A stretch of DNA of 64,000 nt from Magnetovibrio sp. (GTDB taxonomy: Bacteria; Pseudomonadota; Alphaproteobacteria; Rhodospirillales; Casp-alpha2). Under the pieces are notes generated by a model. That model was given only the letters and a program-made list of their open reading frames with translations, was not told the DNA's origin and made no database searches. The stretch spans positions 124,001 to 188,000 of the forward strand of contig NZFO01000006.1 of NCBI GenBank assembly GCA_002690705.1, given 5' to 3'. How positions within the stretch are numbered: position 1 is the stretch's first letter; the number at the start of each line of letters is the position of its first letter. Shown here in pieces: positions 46,594 to 56,184 of this stretch. The position numbers and the translations under genes are program-made.

Positions 46594-47775
46594 TTATGTC
46601 TTATCACGGCTATTTTTTTCTTTAATCACAGACAAAACTGTGTCGGCGGCTCGGAACTCTAGGTCATTTTTTGTTAATTCGAATTTTTTAAGCGCATGTT
46701 GGTAGGCTTCTTTTTGTTGTGATTGAAGGTAATTACTGTTCCATATAGATAAGCATGCATTTAAAATTAATTCCGCCCGGCACTGTTCGAGCACAAATTC
46801 CGGAACAGCCTCGCGCTCCAGAAGGATATTCACTAAATTTACGTATTTGGTTGCAACAAGATGTTTAGCAAGAAAAGCGGTAATTGGGGCGACTCTGTAG
46901 CCAATCACCGCTGGTGTACCCGATATTGCTAGCTCTAGTGCCACAGTACCAGATGTGGCTAGCGCTAAACGGGTGGCAGCAAAAGCATCAAATTTACTTT
47001 GGTCACTATCTAAAATATGAGTTTGGACTTTCCAATCCGCCACATTCTTTATCACTTGCTCTTTAACCGACGATACCACCGGAATTATGACGTCGAAGTT
47101 ATCAATGTGGTTTTTTAACATGTGAACTACATCTGCAAAAATTGGGAGCATATGTGAACATTCAACCGTTCGACTACCCGGAAGTACAGTCAAGATTGGT
47201 CTATTTAAATCAATATTCAATTGATTTCTGAGACGTAAAGGGTCCCCAGTTTCAGCATCATTTTGGAGAACTGGATGCCCTACATATGTTGTATCCAATC
47301 CATATTTCTTAAAATATGGAGCTTCAAAAGGCAGTATGGTTAGCAAATGATCGAGGAATTGAGCCACTTTATACGCTCTTCCTGGACGCCAAGCCCAGAC
47401 TGTTGGCGCAACGTAATGTATCAGGGGTATTTCTGAGTCTTTGAGTTTTTTAGCTACGCGGAAGTTGAAATCAGGCGCGTCGATCGTAATCAGTGCCGAG
47501 GGATTCTTTTTTACGACATCCTTCACAGTGATCTCAATTCGTTGAAGTAATTTAGGAAGACGTGATACGACCTCGGTCAATCCCATTACTGCCAAGTCCT
47601 CGATGGGAAATAGAGAATCAAGGCCTTGAGCTGTCATTTTTGTGCCGCCAATACCGGTGAATTCTATATTTCCCCCAGTTTTTTGGATTAATGCCGACAT
47701 GAGTGCTCCGCCTAGTCGATCACCAGAATCCTCACCGGCGATTATATATAGAATAGGTTTTCTTCGATCATTCAT
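46594..47775 (-). CDS. lpxB: lipid-A-disaccharide synthase
   Basis: Peripheral membrane glycosyltransferase joining UDP-diacylglucosamine and lipid X. Start pattern LYIIAGEDSGDRLGGALM, GIGGTKMTAQGLDSLFP, DAPDFNFRVAKKLK, YVAPTVWAWRPGRAYK, LPGSRTVECSHMLPIF and SGTVALELAISGTPAVIGYR. 393 residues. It overlaps lpxI by 8 bases and ends the long minus-strand envelope operon running from cdsA or earlier. Confidence 0.96.
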   Translation of the reverse strand: MNDRRKPILYIIAGEDSGDRLGGALMSALIQKTGGNIEFTGIGGTKMTAQGLDSLFPIEDLAVMGLTEVVSRLPKLLQRIEITVKDVVKKNPSALITIDAPDFNFRVAKKLKDSEIPLIHYVAPTVWAWRPGRAYKVAQFLDHLLTILPFEAPYFKKYGLDTTYVGHPVLQNDAETGDPLRLRNQLNIDLNRPILTVLPGSRTVECSHMLPIFADVVHMLKNHIDNFDVIIPVVSSVKEQVIKNVADWKVQTHILDSDQSKFDAFAATRLALATSGTVALELAISGTPAVIGYRVAPITAFLAKHLVATKYVNLVNILLEREAVPEFVLEQCRAELILNACLSIWNSNYLQSQQKEAYQHALKKFELTKNDLEFRAADTVLSVIKEKNSRDKT

Positions 47776-48607
47776 GGATAGATTGATTTAAATATGATGT
47801 ATTTACGCCAATAATAAATATTCCCGCTGAATCTGCTGCTGCAATTGTCTTCGCACGTTCCAAGACAAGTGCCTCGCCCGCGGAAACGGCAATGCCTGAA
47901 AGGCCAGCTCGCGATAATGCGGTTATAGTATCTGGTCCTATTGAAGGTAAGTCGACCCGCCGTTCTTGGCCTGGTTTTGCACATTTGATCAATACGCCAC
48001 CAAATGACTGTGAAGATGGTAGTTTAGCTAATAAAGCATCAGTTCCTGACCTGTCCTCCCTAGCAATTATCTCGCCACCAGAGCATACTACGGCTTGCCC
48101 AATATCTTTAGACCCAAGATCCATGGCCGCACTAATCCCAGTATTTATATCTTTAATAAATGCAGAGTTAGGGGAATATTTTGTAATACAGGCTTCTTCA
48201 CACAATAAATTAGGATCTAAATCATCGGCTCCAACAACGTTAAAGCCTTCATCTTCAAGCGCTTTGATTAATGCGCTCAATAGCCTGTTATCACCGCTAT
48301 TAAATACTTTATTTTTAAGCAAGAATGAAGTGGACCATAGATCAGGCCTCAATTGTGTATACGTTGGCTTTAGAACATGTCCCGCAAATACCAAATCAAC
48401 TACCTTTTGACTTTTCATCGTTTTCACAATTTTGCCAGCGGCACCTATTCTCAGCAGCGCTGATGGAAAGTCATTAGCAAGTCCAACATCCGCTTGTTCT
48501 TCTAAAAGAACTAAAAATACCGGGCGTCGCTCTAAGCGGCATTTTTCAGCAAGGTGACGGGGTAGGCCTCCGCCACCAGCGATAATTCCAAGTTTATCCG
48601 GCATCAT
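47768..48607 (-). CDS. lpxI: UDP-2,3-diacylglucosamine pyrophosphatase LpxI
   Basis: Hydrolyses UDP-diacylglucosamine to lipid X, replacing LpxH in Alphaproteobacteria. The DUF1009/LpxI pattern is visible: LGIIAGGGGLPRHLAEKC, a GAAGKIVKTMK segment, ALEDEGFNVVGADDLDPNLL, AMDLGSKDIGQAVV and KCAKPGQERRVDLPSIGPDT. 279 residues. It lies between lpxA and lpxB, overlapping both genes, consistent with ordered translation of the pathway. Confidence 0.95.
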   Translation of the reverse strand: MMPDKLGIIAGGGGLPRHLAEKCRLERRPVFLVLLEEQADVGLANDFPSALLRIGAAGKIVKTMKSQKVVDLVFAGHVLKPTYTQLRPDLWSTSFLLKNKVFNSGDNRLLSALIKALEDEGFNVVGADDLDPNLLCEEACITKYSPNSAFIKDINTGISAAMDLGSKDIGQAVVCSGGEIIAREDRSGTDALLAKLPSSQSFGGVLIKCAKPGQERRVDLPSIGPDTITALSRAGLSGIAVSAGEALVLERAKTIAAADSAGIFIIGVNTSYLNQSIHE

Positions 48608-49394
48608 CCATCGCCGGTTGGCATATTGCTCGGGAAGACTCGGATCTAATAAAATCTACTATCTCCATTACAGGCTCGTTATTGCTAAAATCCTCTATTA
48701 CATCATCTAACCTCTCACCGAGGGTTCCTTCTAGAGCAAAAATCATCCTATAGGCTTTGCGCAAATCATGGATAACTTTACGAGAAAAGCTGCGCCTTTT
48801 TAATCCAACGATATTCAAACCTGACAGCCTCGCCCGATTTCCGATTACAGAACCGTATGGGATAACATCGTTTTCGATACCTGACATACCTCCAATCATT
48901 GCGTGTTTTCCTATCCTAACAAATTGATGCACTGCAGAGAGTCCACCTATAATAGCCCACTCACCGACATGAACGTGTCCACCAAGTGTAGCATTGTTAA
49001 CTAAGATGACATTGTTTTCTATGATGCAATCATGAGCGACATGCGCCCCTACCATAAATAAGCAATTGTCACCAATTTTAGTTATCATGCCACCGCCTTT
49101 GGTACCGGGATTCATCGTAACGTACTCGCGGATAACAGTGTTAACCCCAATTTCAAGTCTGGAGGTTTCACCTGCGTATTTGAGATCTTGAGGTGCGTGG
49201 CCAATGGAAGCGAAAGGAAAAATTCTGGTTCCCGCACCAATCCTTGTACGACCGGTGACAACAGTATTAGACATAATCTCAACGTTATCCTCTATCGTAA
49301 CATTATCTCCGATAACGCAAAAAGGTCCTATGTTTACCTTTTTGCCGATTTTGGCGGTTTTGGCGATTATAGTAGTGGCATGAATATCTGACAT
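48594..49394 (-). CDS. lpxA: UDP-N-acetylglucosamine acyltransferase
   Basis: First step of lipid A synthesis, adding a hydroxyacyl chain to UDP-GlcNAc. Left-handed beta-helix hexapeptide repeats occupy residues 10-190, with the catalytic His in GAHVAHDCIIENN, and a C-terminal helical region (RRSFSRKVIHDLRKAY). The ATG at 49394 (266 residues) follows GGAGATAATC; the TTG 12 bases earlier lies within that ribosome-binding site and is not used. It overlaps lpxI by 14 bases. Confidence 0.96.
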   Translation of the reverse strand: MSDIHATTIIAKTAKIGKKVNIGPFCVIGDNVTIEDNVEIMSNTVVTGRTRIGAGTRIFPFASIGHAPQDLKYAGETSRLEIGVNTVIREYVTMNPGTKGGGMITKIGDNCLFMVGAHVAHDCIIENNVILVNNATLGGHVHVGEWAIIGGLSAVHQFVRIGKHAMIGGMSGIENDVIPYGSVIGNRARLSGLNIVGLKRRSFSRKVIHDLRKAYRMIFALEGTLGERLDDVIEDFSNNEPVMEIVDFIRSESSRAICQPAMDDAG

Positions 49395-49406
49395 GATTAT
49401 CTCCAA

Positions 49407-49868
49407 TCAATTATCGACAATCATTGCAGAAAATGTTGCCTCGCCTATTAAATCACCATTCACGTGACCCTCGCCTTTAAATTTCCAAACGTTTCCCCTA
49501 CTGCGTTTTTTAATAACGGTTAATTCCAAGGTATCACCGGGAGTGACTGGTTTACGAAACCGAGCTTGGTCAATTGTCATAAAATACACCAATCTATTCT
49601 CTTTTTTACTCATGGTGTTCACGACTAGAACTGCTGAGGTTTGTGCCATCGCTTCAATAACCAAAACACCCGGCATAATCGGATGATCAGGAAAGTGACC
49701 TTTAAAAAACGGTTCGTTAATAGTAACATTTTTTATGCCAAGGGCGTTTTCTCCGGGTGTTATAATCTTCACTCGATCAAGAAGTAGGAATGGATACCGA
49801 TGGGGTATCATTTTCATTATGGCATTAACATCAAAAGTCTGATCAATTGTGGTTTTGTCTTTGTCCAT
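49407..49868 (-). CDS. fabZ: 3-hydroxyacyl-[acyl-carrier-protein] dehydratase FabZ
   Basis: Dehydrates hydroxyacyl-ACP in fatty acid synthesis; competes with LpxA and LpxD for the same substrate, which is why it lies between them. Hot-dog fold with IPHRYPFLLLDRV and the catalytic H58 and E72 in KGHFPDHPIMPGVLVIEAM. 153 residues. It is 5 bases after lpxD and 12 before lpxA. Confidence 0.97.
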   Translation of the reverse strand: MDKDKTTIDQTFDVNAIMKMIPHRYPFLLLDRVKIITPGENALGIKNVTINEPFFKGHFPDHPIMPGVLVIEAMAQTSAVLVVNTMSKKENRLVYFMTIDQARFRKPVTPGDTLELTVIKKRSRGNVWKFKGEGHVNGDLIGEATFSAMIVDN

Positions 49869-49873
49869 AACTA

Positions 49874-50890
49874 TTATGATCTCTTTTTCGTTAATTTACT
49901 GATGATTACATGTTCTTTTAACCATTGACGTCGCGGTTTTGCCGGAAACCCAGCTACCGTGATGCCGGGTTCGATATTCCGGAATACGCCGCTTCTTGCC
50001 GCAATTTTTGCACCATCACCAATTTCGATATGTCCTGCAAACCCGGACTGGCCTCCGATAACAACACTATTTCCAATTTTTGTGCTACCCGAGATACCAA
50101 CTTGACTAACGATGATCGTGTGTGCGCCAATTTCAACGTTATGGCCAATATGCACCATATTATCGATCATACATCCGGGACCAATCACTGTATCCGGTCC
50201 TGCACCTCGATCAATAGTTGTGTTTGCACCAATTTCAACGTCATTACCAATGATCACACGACCAAGTTGCGGGACTCGTACTGCACCGGTTAAGGATGAA
50301 GCAAACCCAAATCCATCTTGACCGATGCAAGCTCCTTGGTATACATGGACGCGATCACCAACAATACAGTAACTCAGACTAGCATTAGCTTCGATGCGGG
50401 TATCATTTCCTATTAAACAATGTGGTTCGATTACCACATTAGGCCCAATCCAGCACCTTGACCCTATTCGCACGTTTTCTTCAATCACTGTACCATGTGA
50501 GATATTTGATCCGCTTCCAATTACTGCTGATGGCGCAATCATCGCATGCTTGGAAATATTACCGTCGAAAAGTGGTTTTGGGTAAAATGCCGCCGCAATT
50601 AAGGCGTAGGCAAGGTATGGATCCTCTGCAACGAGCAATGACATTTCCTCGGGCGCTCTGTCAACCATTGCGGCGGCGATGACGCATGCCCCCGCATTGC
50701 TTCTTGAAAATTGAGAAATATATCTTTTGTTATCGAGAAAACTCACATTTGACCTCGTGGCCGCAGTTAATGGTGCAACATCGGTAAACTTGGCCTGAGG
50801 ATTTCCCCTTGCAATTTTAGAATTAGTGATCGATGCAAGGCTTTCCAATGTAAGGGTTTTGGGAGCGCCAAAAAAACGTGGGTCTGCCAT
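49874..50890 (-). CDS. lpxD: UDP-3-O-(3-hydroxyacyl)glucosamine N-acyltransferase
   Basis: Adds the second hydroxyacyl chain in lipid A synthesis. N-terminal uridine-binding domain (about 1-100, VSFLDNKRYISQF), then a hexapeptide left-handed helix with the catalytic His in CMIDNMVHIGHNVEIGAHT and GGQSGFAGHIEIGDG. C-terminal KPRRQWLKEH is typical. 338 residues. It follows the Skp gene by 5 bases. Confidence 0.96.
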   Translation of the reverse strand: MADPRFFGAPKTLTLESLASITNSKIARGNPQAKFTDVAPLTAATRSNVSFLDNKRYISQFSRSNAGACVIAAAMVDRAPEEMSLLVAEDPYLAYALIAAAFYPKPLFDGNISKHAMIAPSAVIGSGSNISHGTVIEENVRIGSRCWIGPNVVIEPHCLIGNDTRIEANASLSYCIVGDRVHVYQGACIGQDGFGFASSLTGAVRVPQLGRVIIGNDVEIGANTTIDRGAGPDTVIGPGCMIDNMVHIGHNVEIGAHTIIVSQVGISGSTKIGNSVVIGGQSGFAGHIEIGDGAKIAARSGVFRNIEPGITVAGFPAKPRRQWLKEHVIISKLTKKRS

Positions 50891-50895
50891 GCGAT

Positions 50896-51471
50896 TTAAT
50901 TCGTTGGCTTTTTGACTGGTACTTGGCTCAATTCTTTATTTAGTCTAGCAAGTGCCTCAGCCGTAACATCTAAATCTCGCGCGACCAAAATCGTTTGATT
51001 ACGCCGAAGTACGATGGAAGCCTGTCTTTTTTGTGCAATGTCAGAAATGATTTTATTTAACTGTTTTTCGACTAAAAACATCGCATCCACTTGCGCTTGA
51101 TCAAGTTGACGCTTGCGTCTCTGAACTAATTTTTGAACACCAATAACTCGCTGTTCAAACTGACGCCTTTCCTTTGCAAATGCCTCCGGTGATAAAATTG
51201 TCCTTTTTTTTGCTAATTCCTTATTTGCTGCGCGCAAAGCGTCCTCTTCATTTTGAATGCCAGCTTGAAATCCTGTTCGATAATTAGCGATTTGGTCGCG
51301 TATATTTGTCACTACTGTTGCTTGCCGTCGGATCTCATCAAGATTTAATACTATAACCTTCAGTGGCAGGTCTGCTGCCTTGCTCTGCACTTTTTGTTGC
51401 TGTGCCAAGGCTACGTTTAGTGGCACGAGAAGAAAATAAATTAAAAAACTATGGATAAAGCGGGTCGACAC
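50896..51471 (-). CDS. skp: OmpH/Skp-family periplasmic chaperone
   Basis: Holds unfolded outer-membrane proteins on the way to BamA. An N-terminal signal peptide (residues 1-23, cleavage likely after ALA before QQQ) leads to a charged helical body with coiled-coil stretches (about 65-125; RKRQLDQAQVDAMFLVEK) characteristic of Skp tentacles, ending in short strands such as ASIVLRRNQTILV. 191 residues. It is 9 bases after bamA, the usual bamA-skp-lpxD order. Confidence 0.9.
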   Translation of the reverse strand: MSTRFIHSFLIYFLLVPLNVALAQQQKVQSKAADLPLKVIVLNLDEIRRQATVVTNIRDQIANYRTGFQAGIQNEEDALRAANKELAKKRTILSPEAFAKERRQFEQRVIGVQKLVQRRKRQLDQAQVDAMFLVEKQLNKIISDIAQKRQASIVLRRNQTILVARDLDVTAEALARLNKELSQVPVKKPTN

Positions 51472-51480
51472 TTGTCTCTC

Positions 51481-53796
51481 CTAAAATTGCGCACCAAAAT
51501 TAATACGGAATGTTTCGGTAATATCGAAATCTTTTTTAACTAAAGGTATAGCAGCATCGATGCCCAAAGGACCAAATGGTGACCGCCACGTCATTCCTAG
51601 CCCGGTTGACAACCGCGGACTCTGGGAGTCTTGGGTATTTGCATCGGTTGGTTCGATCTTCCCCGCACTACCAAAGTCTGTAAATACTCGACCGCGAAGT
51701 CCAAATTCAGAGGGTAACCCTAGTGGAAATTTCAGTGCGACCGATCCTACATACATCCATTCAGCGCCTAGTGCATCGTTTGTTGGATCATCCCGTGGTC
51801 CTACTCCCGCTGTTGCGAAGCCGCGTAAATCTTCTCCACCAACAAAATAACGTTCTTGAAAATGCACGTCTTTACCTAAACCAAAGATGTACCCCACCTT
51901 ACCTCTAGTGTGGACAATCCAATTGTCGGTGACAGGATAATAATATGCTCCAGAGAGGGTATTTCGCGAATGACGAACAGTTCCTCCTAAACCCGCAATG
52001 TCAGTTCGCAAGCGAATCGAGTAGCCATTAGTAGGGGTTAAGTGATTGTCCATGGTCTTGAGATCAATCGTGTGTCCGATCTCAGAAATATATTCAGTAC
52101 CTATTTCCGTCTTGATAAGATCGGCGGCATCATCCGCTACATCTTGGATTTTACTCCGTCTGATTGTATATCGCCATCCCTGAGACGTGTCCTCAGATAA
52201 GCGGTATCCAGCTCGCAGAGAGAATCCGCTGCGAGACGTGTCGATCGAGCTTGTGTCCTGTAAATCCTGGCGAACATGAAAAACATCAAATCCAGCCCTA
52301 ATATCTCGGTTGAGGAAATATGGTTCGGTCAACCCAAAGTCAATCTGGCTTCGGGCACCGGAAATATTAAGCTTTAATCCAACGTTTTGCCCGCGGCCAA
52401 GAAAATTCTTCTCCTGCAGACCTATTTCGCCAATCACACCAACAGATGATGAAAATCCTGCCCCAAGAGAGATTGATCCGGTTGATTGTTCTTGAACATC
52501 GACCGTTACGATTGTTTTATCCGGAGCGCTCCCGGGGATTTTGCCAACGTTTACCCTTTTGAAAAAATTGAGATTTTGTAATCTTTGACGAGATCGACGG
52601 ATTTTAGCTGAGTTAAAAGCATCCCCTTCAACAATTTGAAATTCCCGCCGGATAACTTTGTCTAAGGTTCTAACATTACCGCTGATGTCAATCCGTTCGA
52701 CAAAAACTCTTGGCCCTTCATTCACTTCAAAAATAATGTCGATTTGGTTTTTTTCACGATTACGTTTGACGCGGGGTCGGACATCCACAAAAGCGTAACC
52801 GAGTTCCCCCACTCTATCAGTGATAGCGTCGACTGATTTATCGACAGAAGTAATGTCATACCAATCGTCCTTCTTTAGTTTCACCACGTGAGCTATTTGA
52901 TCAACAGTTAAGTCTCTAAGCTGCGCTTTGACCTCAACATTCCCTAATTTGTAGCGACTACCTTCCTCTACTGTATAAGTGATAAAAAAGTCTTTTCTAT
53001 TCGGCGTTAATTCGGCAATAGCCGAGTTGACTTTGAAGTCTGCATATCCTTGTGAAAGGTAAAACCGACGTAATAACTCGCGATCCAGTGTTAGCCGGTC
53101 AGGATCGTAGACCGAATTGCTGGAAAAAATACGATACCATGTCGTTTCTTTGGTTTCTACGATGCCCCTCAATTCGCGATCGTTATACTTTTTATTACCT
53201 ACAAATCTCACACTTAATATCTCAGTTTCATCACCCTCAACGATCTCGTAAACAAGATCCACACGGTTTTGCGGTAACTTAATCACCTTAGGCTCAACCG
53301 TAACGGCGAAACGGCCCTGTAACCGATACAGTGTTAAAAGGCGTTTAACGTCATTTTGAACTTTGGCGCGCGTATATATTACGCGTGCCCGGAGCGAAAT
53401 CTCTGATTGCAGAGACTCGGTCTCAACAGCCTTATTCCCTTCGAACGCCACGCGATTGATCACAGGGTTCTCTACAATCTTTATTATAAGGTTTGAGCCT
53501 TCTTGCAAGATATTGACATCAGCAAATAAACCAGTCGCGAACAGACTTTTAAGCGATCGATCAATACGTTGTAAATCAAAGGTGTCTCCCTCTCGGATTA
53601 GTAAGTAAGATTTTACTGTACCGGGTTCTATGCGTGCGGCTCCCTGAACCTCTATATTTTTTATAATAATGGCCGTGCCATCTTGTTGTTGTGCCCAAAC
53701 AGGGTACATGGCAAGCGAACACAGCAACGCTGCAAATGCAAGTTTGCTCGATACTATCAAAGCTATGCGAAAAGATTTTCGCAAGTATTCCCCCAA
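51481..53796 (-). CDS. bamA: outer membrane protein assembly factor BamA
   Basis: Central Omp85 protein inserting beta-barrel proteins into the outer membrane. Signal peptide (about 1-35, ending PVWAQQQ), five POTRA domains (about 40-440; IIIKNIEVQGAARIEPGTV at the first) and a C-terminal 16-strand barrel with GSISLGAGFSSSVG, the RGF-loop equivalent GGEDLRGFATAGVGPRD and a terminal FRINFGAQF ending in Phe, the barrel-assembly signal. 771 residues. It lies 12 bases downstream of rseP. Confidence 0.97.
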   Translation of the reverse strand: MGEYLRKSFRIALIVSSKLAFAALLCSLAMYPVWAQQQDGTAIIIKNIEVQGAARIEPGTVKSYLLIREGDTFDLQRIDRSLKSLFATGLFADVNILQEGSNLIIKIVENPVINRVAFEGNKAVETESLQSEISLRARVIYTRAKVQNDVKRLLTLYRLQGRFAVTVEPKVIKLPQNRVDLVYEIVEGDETEILSVRFVGNKKYNDRELRGIVETKETTWYRIFSSNSVYDPDRLTLDRELLRRFYLSQGYADFKVNSAIAELTPNRKDFFITYTVEEGSRYKLGNVEVKAQLRDLTVDQIAHVVKLKKDDWYDITSVDKSVDAITDRVGELGYAFVDVRPRVKRNREKNQIDIIFEVNEGPRVFVERIDISGNVRTLDKVIRREFQIVEGDAFNSAKIRRSRQRLQNLNFFKRVNVGKIPGSAPDKTIVTVDVQEQSTGSISLGAGFSSSVGVIGEIGLQEKNFLGRGQNVGLKLNISGARSQIDFGLTEPYFLNRDIRAGFDVFHVRQDLQDTSSIDTSRSGFSLRAGYRLSEDTSQGWRYTIRRSKIQDVADDAADLIKTEIGTEYISEIGHTIDLKTMDNHLTPTNGYSIRLRTDIAGLGGTVRHSRNTLSGAYYYPVTDNWIVHTRGKVGYIFGLGKDVHFQERYFVGGEDLRGFATAGVGPRDDPTNDALGAEWMYVGSVALKFPLGLPSEFGLRGRVFTDFGSAGKIEPTDANTQDSQSPRLSTGLGMTWRSPFGPLGIDAAIPLVKKDFDITETFRINFGAQF

Positions 53797-53808
53797 CTAT
53801 TCGAGAGA

Positions 53809-54954
53809 TTAAACGAAGAGGTTCTTTATAAATTCTATAACTCGAATGTGCACGAGATCATTCCAAGTAACAAAAACTACTAAACTCAATACCAGAACAA
53901 GACCGAACCTTAAACCGTATTCTTGGATTTTTGGATCTAAGGGCTTTCCGCGAATAGCTTCAACTGCATAAAAAGCTAGGTGTCCCCCATCAAGCATTGG
54001 GATTGGGAAGAGATTGATAAGTCCTAGGTTGACAGAGAGCATTGCCATTAAAAGAATAACGTACACAAATCCCTTTTGCGCCATCTCTCCAGAGATCTGT
54101 GCAATTCTAATTGGGCCGCCTAAATCTTCTGCCGTGCGATTACCTGTGATCATATCACCGACGTAAACTAATATGTTTTTGGTTAATGTGTAAGTCCGAT
54201 CAATACCGACCCATACTGCCATTGCAGGATTTTGGCGCTCAAATATTAATTGCTCCATGTCAGGTCGTATTCCGAGCAAACCGATTTTTGTTATTATGCC
54301 CTCGTCATTTCGGCCCTCTGCTAATCTCGGTGTTGCCGAAAGCATGAGTATTTTGTCACCGCGTTCAATTTGAAAATTTAACTTTTGACCTGGGGCTCTA
54401 AGGATGGTGGACCGAAGTTCTGAGAAATTTATGATTTCTTTGTTATCGACGGCAATAATTTTGTCATTTTTCATCATCCCGGCTTGGCTGGCAGCGCTGT
54501 TCGGTAATACTTCGCCGATAACTGCCAACGAAATTGGTAAGCCTTGAAACATCGCAAGCCCCGCGAAAATAAATATAGCGAATATGAAATTCACGGCTGG
54601 GCCGGCGAACACAATGGCAGCACGTTGTCTGAGGGTTTTATGATTAAACGATACAGCTTTTTCTTCGGGGGTTAAGCTGACAGGTTGCCCAGTCTCATCG
54701 TCATCCATATTTTCGCCAAACATCTTCACATACCCGCCTAGCGGGATCGCACTGATCTTCCACCGTGTGCCGACTGCGTTAGTCCACCCGAATAACTCAG
54801 GACCAAAGCCGATTGAAAATACCTCAATACGAACACCGTTGCGCTTGGCAACCCAGTAATGTCCCCATTCATGCACATAAACGAGCACAGTCAGAACGAA
54901 CAAAAACACGACTATAAAATACCAAGTAAAATCAAAAAAACCCATGGCGTACAA
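53809..54954 (-). CDS. rseP: site-2 protease RseP (M50)
   Basis: Intramembrane zinc metalloprotease that cleaves anti-sigma factors and signal peptide remnants. The zinc motif H28-E29-x-x-H32 in YVHEWGHYW is within the first membrane segment; IPLGGYVKMFGE, a PDZ domain (about 125-205, LPNSAASQAGMMKNDKI) and the second metal region NLGLINLFPIPMLDGGH follow. 381 residues, with at least four membrane segments. A second Met (residue 4) is an alternative start. The position between dxr and bamA is conserved. Confidence 0.95.
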   Translation of the reverse strand: MYAMGFFDFTWYFIVVFLFVLTVLVYVHEWGHYWVAKRNGVRIEVFSIGFGPELFGWTNAVGTRWKISAIPLGGYVKMFGENMDDDETGQPVSLTPEEKAVSFNHKTLRQRAAIVFAGPAVNFIFAIFIFAGLAMFQGLPISLAVIGEVLPNSAASQAGMMKNDKIIAVDNKEIINFSELRSTILRAPGQKLNFQIERGDKILMLSATPRLAEGRNDEGIITKIGLLGIRPDMEQLIFERQNPAMAVWVGIDRTYTLTKNILVYVGDMITGNRTAEDLGGPIRIAQISGEMAQKGFVYVILLMAMLSVNLGLINLFPIPMLDGGHLAFYAVEAIRGKPLDPKIQEYGLRFGLVLVLSLVVFVTWNDLVHIRVIEFIKNLFV

Positions 54955-55002
54955 CCCTATTGAATTAAGTTATTGTTGAATGTGTCTGTTCGAGGTGAAA
55001 TG

Positions 55003-56184
55003 TCAAGATTGCTGGATAGCCCACGCTCTCGACTCCGCGTCAATTTCAATGACGTCTTCAAGCGAAGATATTGAATGAGGTGGAATTTTGTTAAGCGCCT
55101 CTTCTATGGTAGTCGCGATATCGAGGAAGCCAATTTTACCATCTATAAATTTTTGCACAGCCACCTCATTTACTGCATTAAGTACTGTAGGTGCGCTTCG
55201 ACCTGTAATTAGGGCCTCTCGGGCTAAGCGTAGAGCTGGAAAGCGTTCACAGTCAGGCAGTTCGAAGGTAAGCGTGCCAATATCAGCCAATGATAAACGA
55301 GGTGATGGTGTTTGCATTCGATTTGGCCATTCCATCGCGAATGAGATTGGGGTGCGCATGTCTGGCGTTCCCATTTGTGCTAAAACTGAGCCATCCACAT
55401 ACTCGACCATGCTGTGAATAACTGATTGCGGGTGAACCAAGACTTCAATCTGAGGTTCAGCGATTGGAAACAGGTGATAAGCCTCAATTAGCTCCAACCC
55501 TTTGTTCATCATTGTGGCAGAATCAACCGATATTTTTGCGCCCATGTCCCAATTGGGATGGGCTATAGCCTGGCTAGGCGTTACGGATAACATAGAGGAC
55601 TTGTCCATTTGCCGGAAAGGTCCCCCTGAAGCAGTTAAAATTATTTTTGTTACCCGATCAGCTTGGTCAAACTCAAAAACTTGAAATATTGCACTATGCT
55701 CAGAATCCACCGGTAAGAGAGTTGCGCCATGTCGTTCCACTTCACGAGTAAAAATTTCTCCTGCGGAAACTAAGCATTCTTTGTTTGCTAGTGCTACCGT
55801 AGCCCCGCGACGAACAGCTTGTAGCGTGGGTGCAAGGCCAGCCGCACCTACAATCGCGCCCATTACCCAGTCAGTCGGTCGAGATGCGGCTTCAATCAAA
55901 GCCTGCTCGCCGGCTGCCGGCTCAATTTTCGTGCCAGAAAGAGCCATTTTTAGCTCTTGGTACTTACTTGGGTCGGCTACCACCGCGATCTTCGCTTTTA
56001 ATTCAATGGCTTGGCGAGCTAATGCAATTACGTTACTGTTGGCTGTTAGAGCTTCGACTTGGTAGTTGCTTTGTGATCGTTTTATAAGGTCAATTGTGTT
56101 TTTGCCGACGGATCCTGTGGAGCCCAGAATTGTGAGCGATTTTCGATTGGATGCTGCATCCGGCCTTACCGAGCTCACTACCAT
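55003..56184 (-). CDS. dxr: 1-deoxy-D-xylulose 5-phosphate reductoisomerase
   Basis: First committed step of the MEP isoprenoid pathway, which feeds UppS nearby. NADPH-binding LTILGSTGSVGKNTIDL (residues 17-33), ANKECLVSAGEI, the active-site PVDSEHSAIFQ, TASGGPFRQMD, WDMGAKISVDSATMMNKGLE and VHPQSVIHSMVEY are intact. 393 residues. It overlaps cdsA by 7 bases. Confidence 0.97.
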   Translation of the reverse strand: MVVSSVRPDAASNRKSLTILGSTGSVGKNTIDLIKRSQSNYQVEALTANSNVIALARQAIELKAKIAVVADPSKYQELKMALSGTKIEPAAGEQALIEAASRPTDWVMGAIVGAAGLAPTLQAVRRGATVALANKECLVSAGEIFTREVERHGATLLPVDSEHSAIFQVFEFDQADRVTKIILTASGGPFRQMDKSSMLSVTPSQAIAHPNWDMGAKISVDSATMMNKGLELIEAYHLFPIAEPQIEVLVHPQSVIHSMVEYVDGSVLAQMGTPDMRTPISFAMEWPNRMQTPSPRLSLADIGTLTFELPDCERFPALRLAREALITGRSAPTVLNAVNEVAVQKFIDGKIGFLDIATTIEEALNKIPPHSISSLEDVIEIDAESRAWAIQQS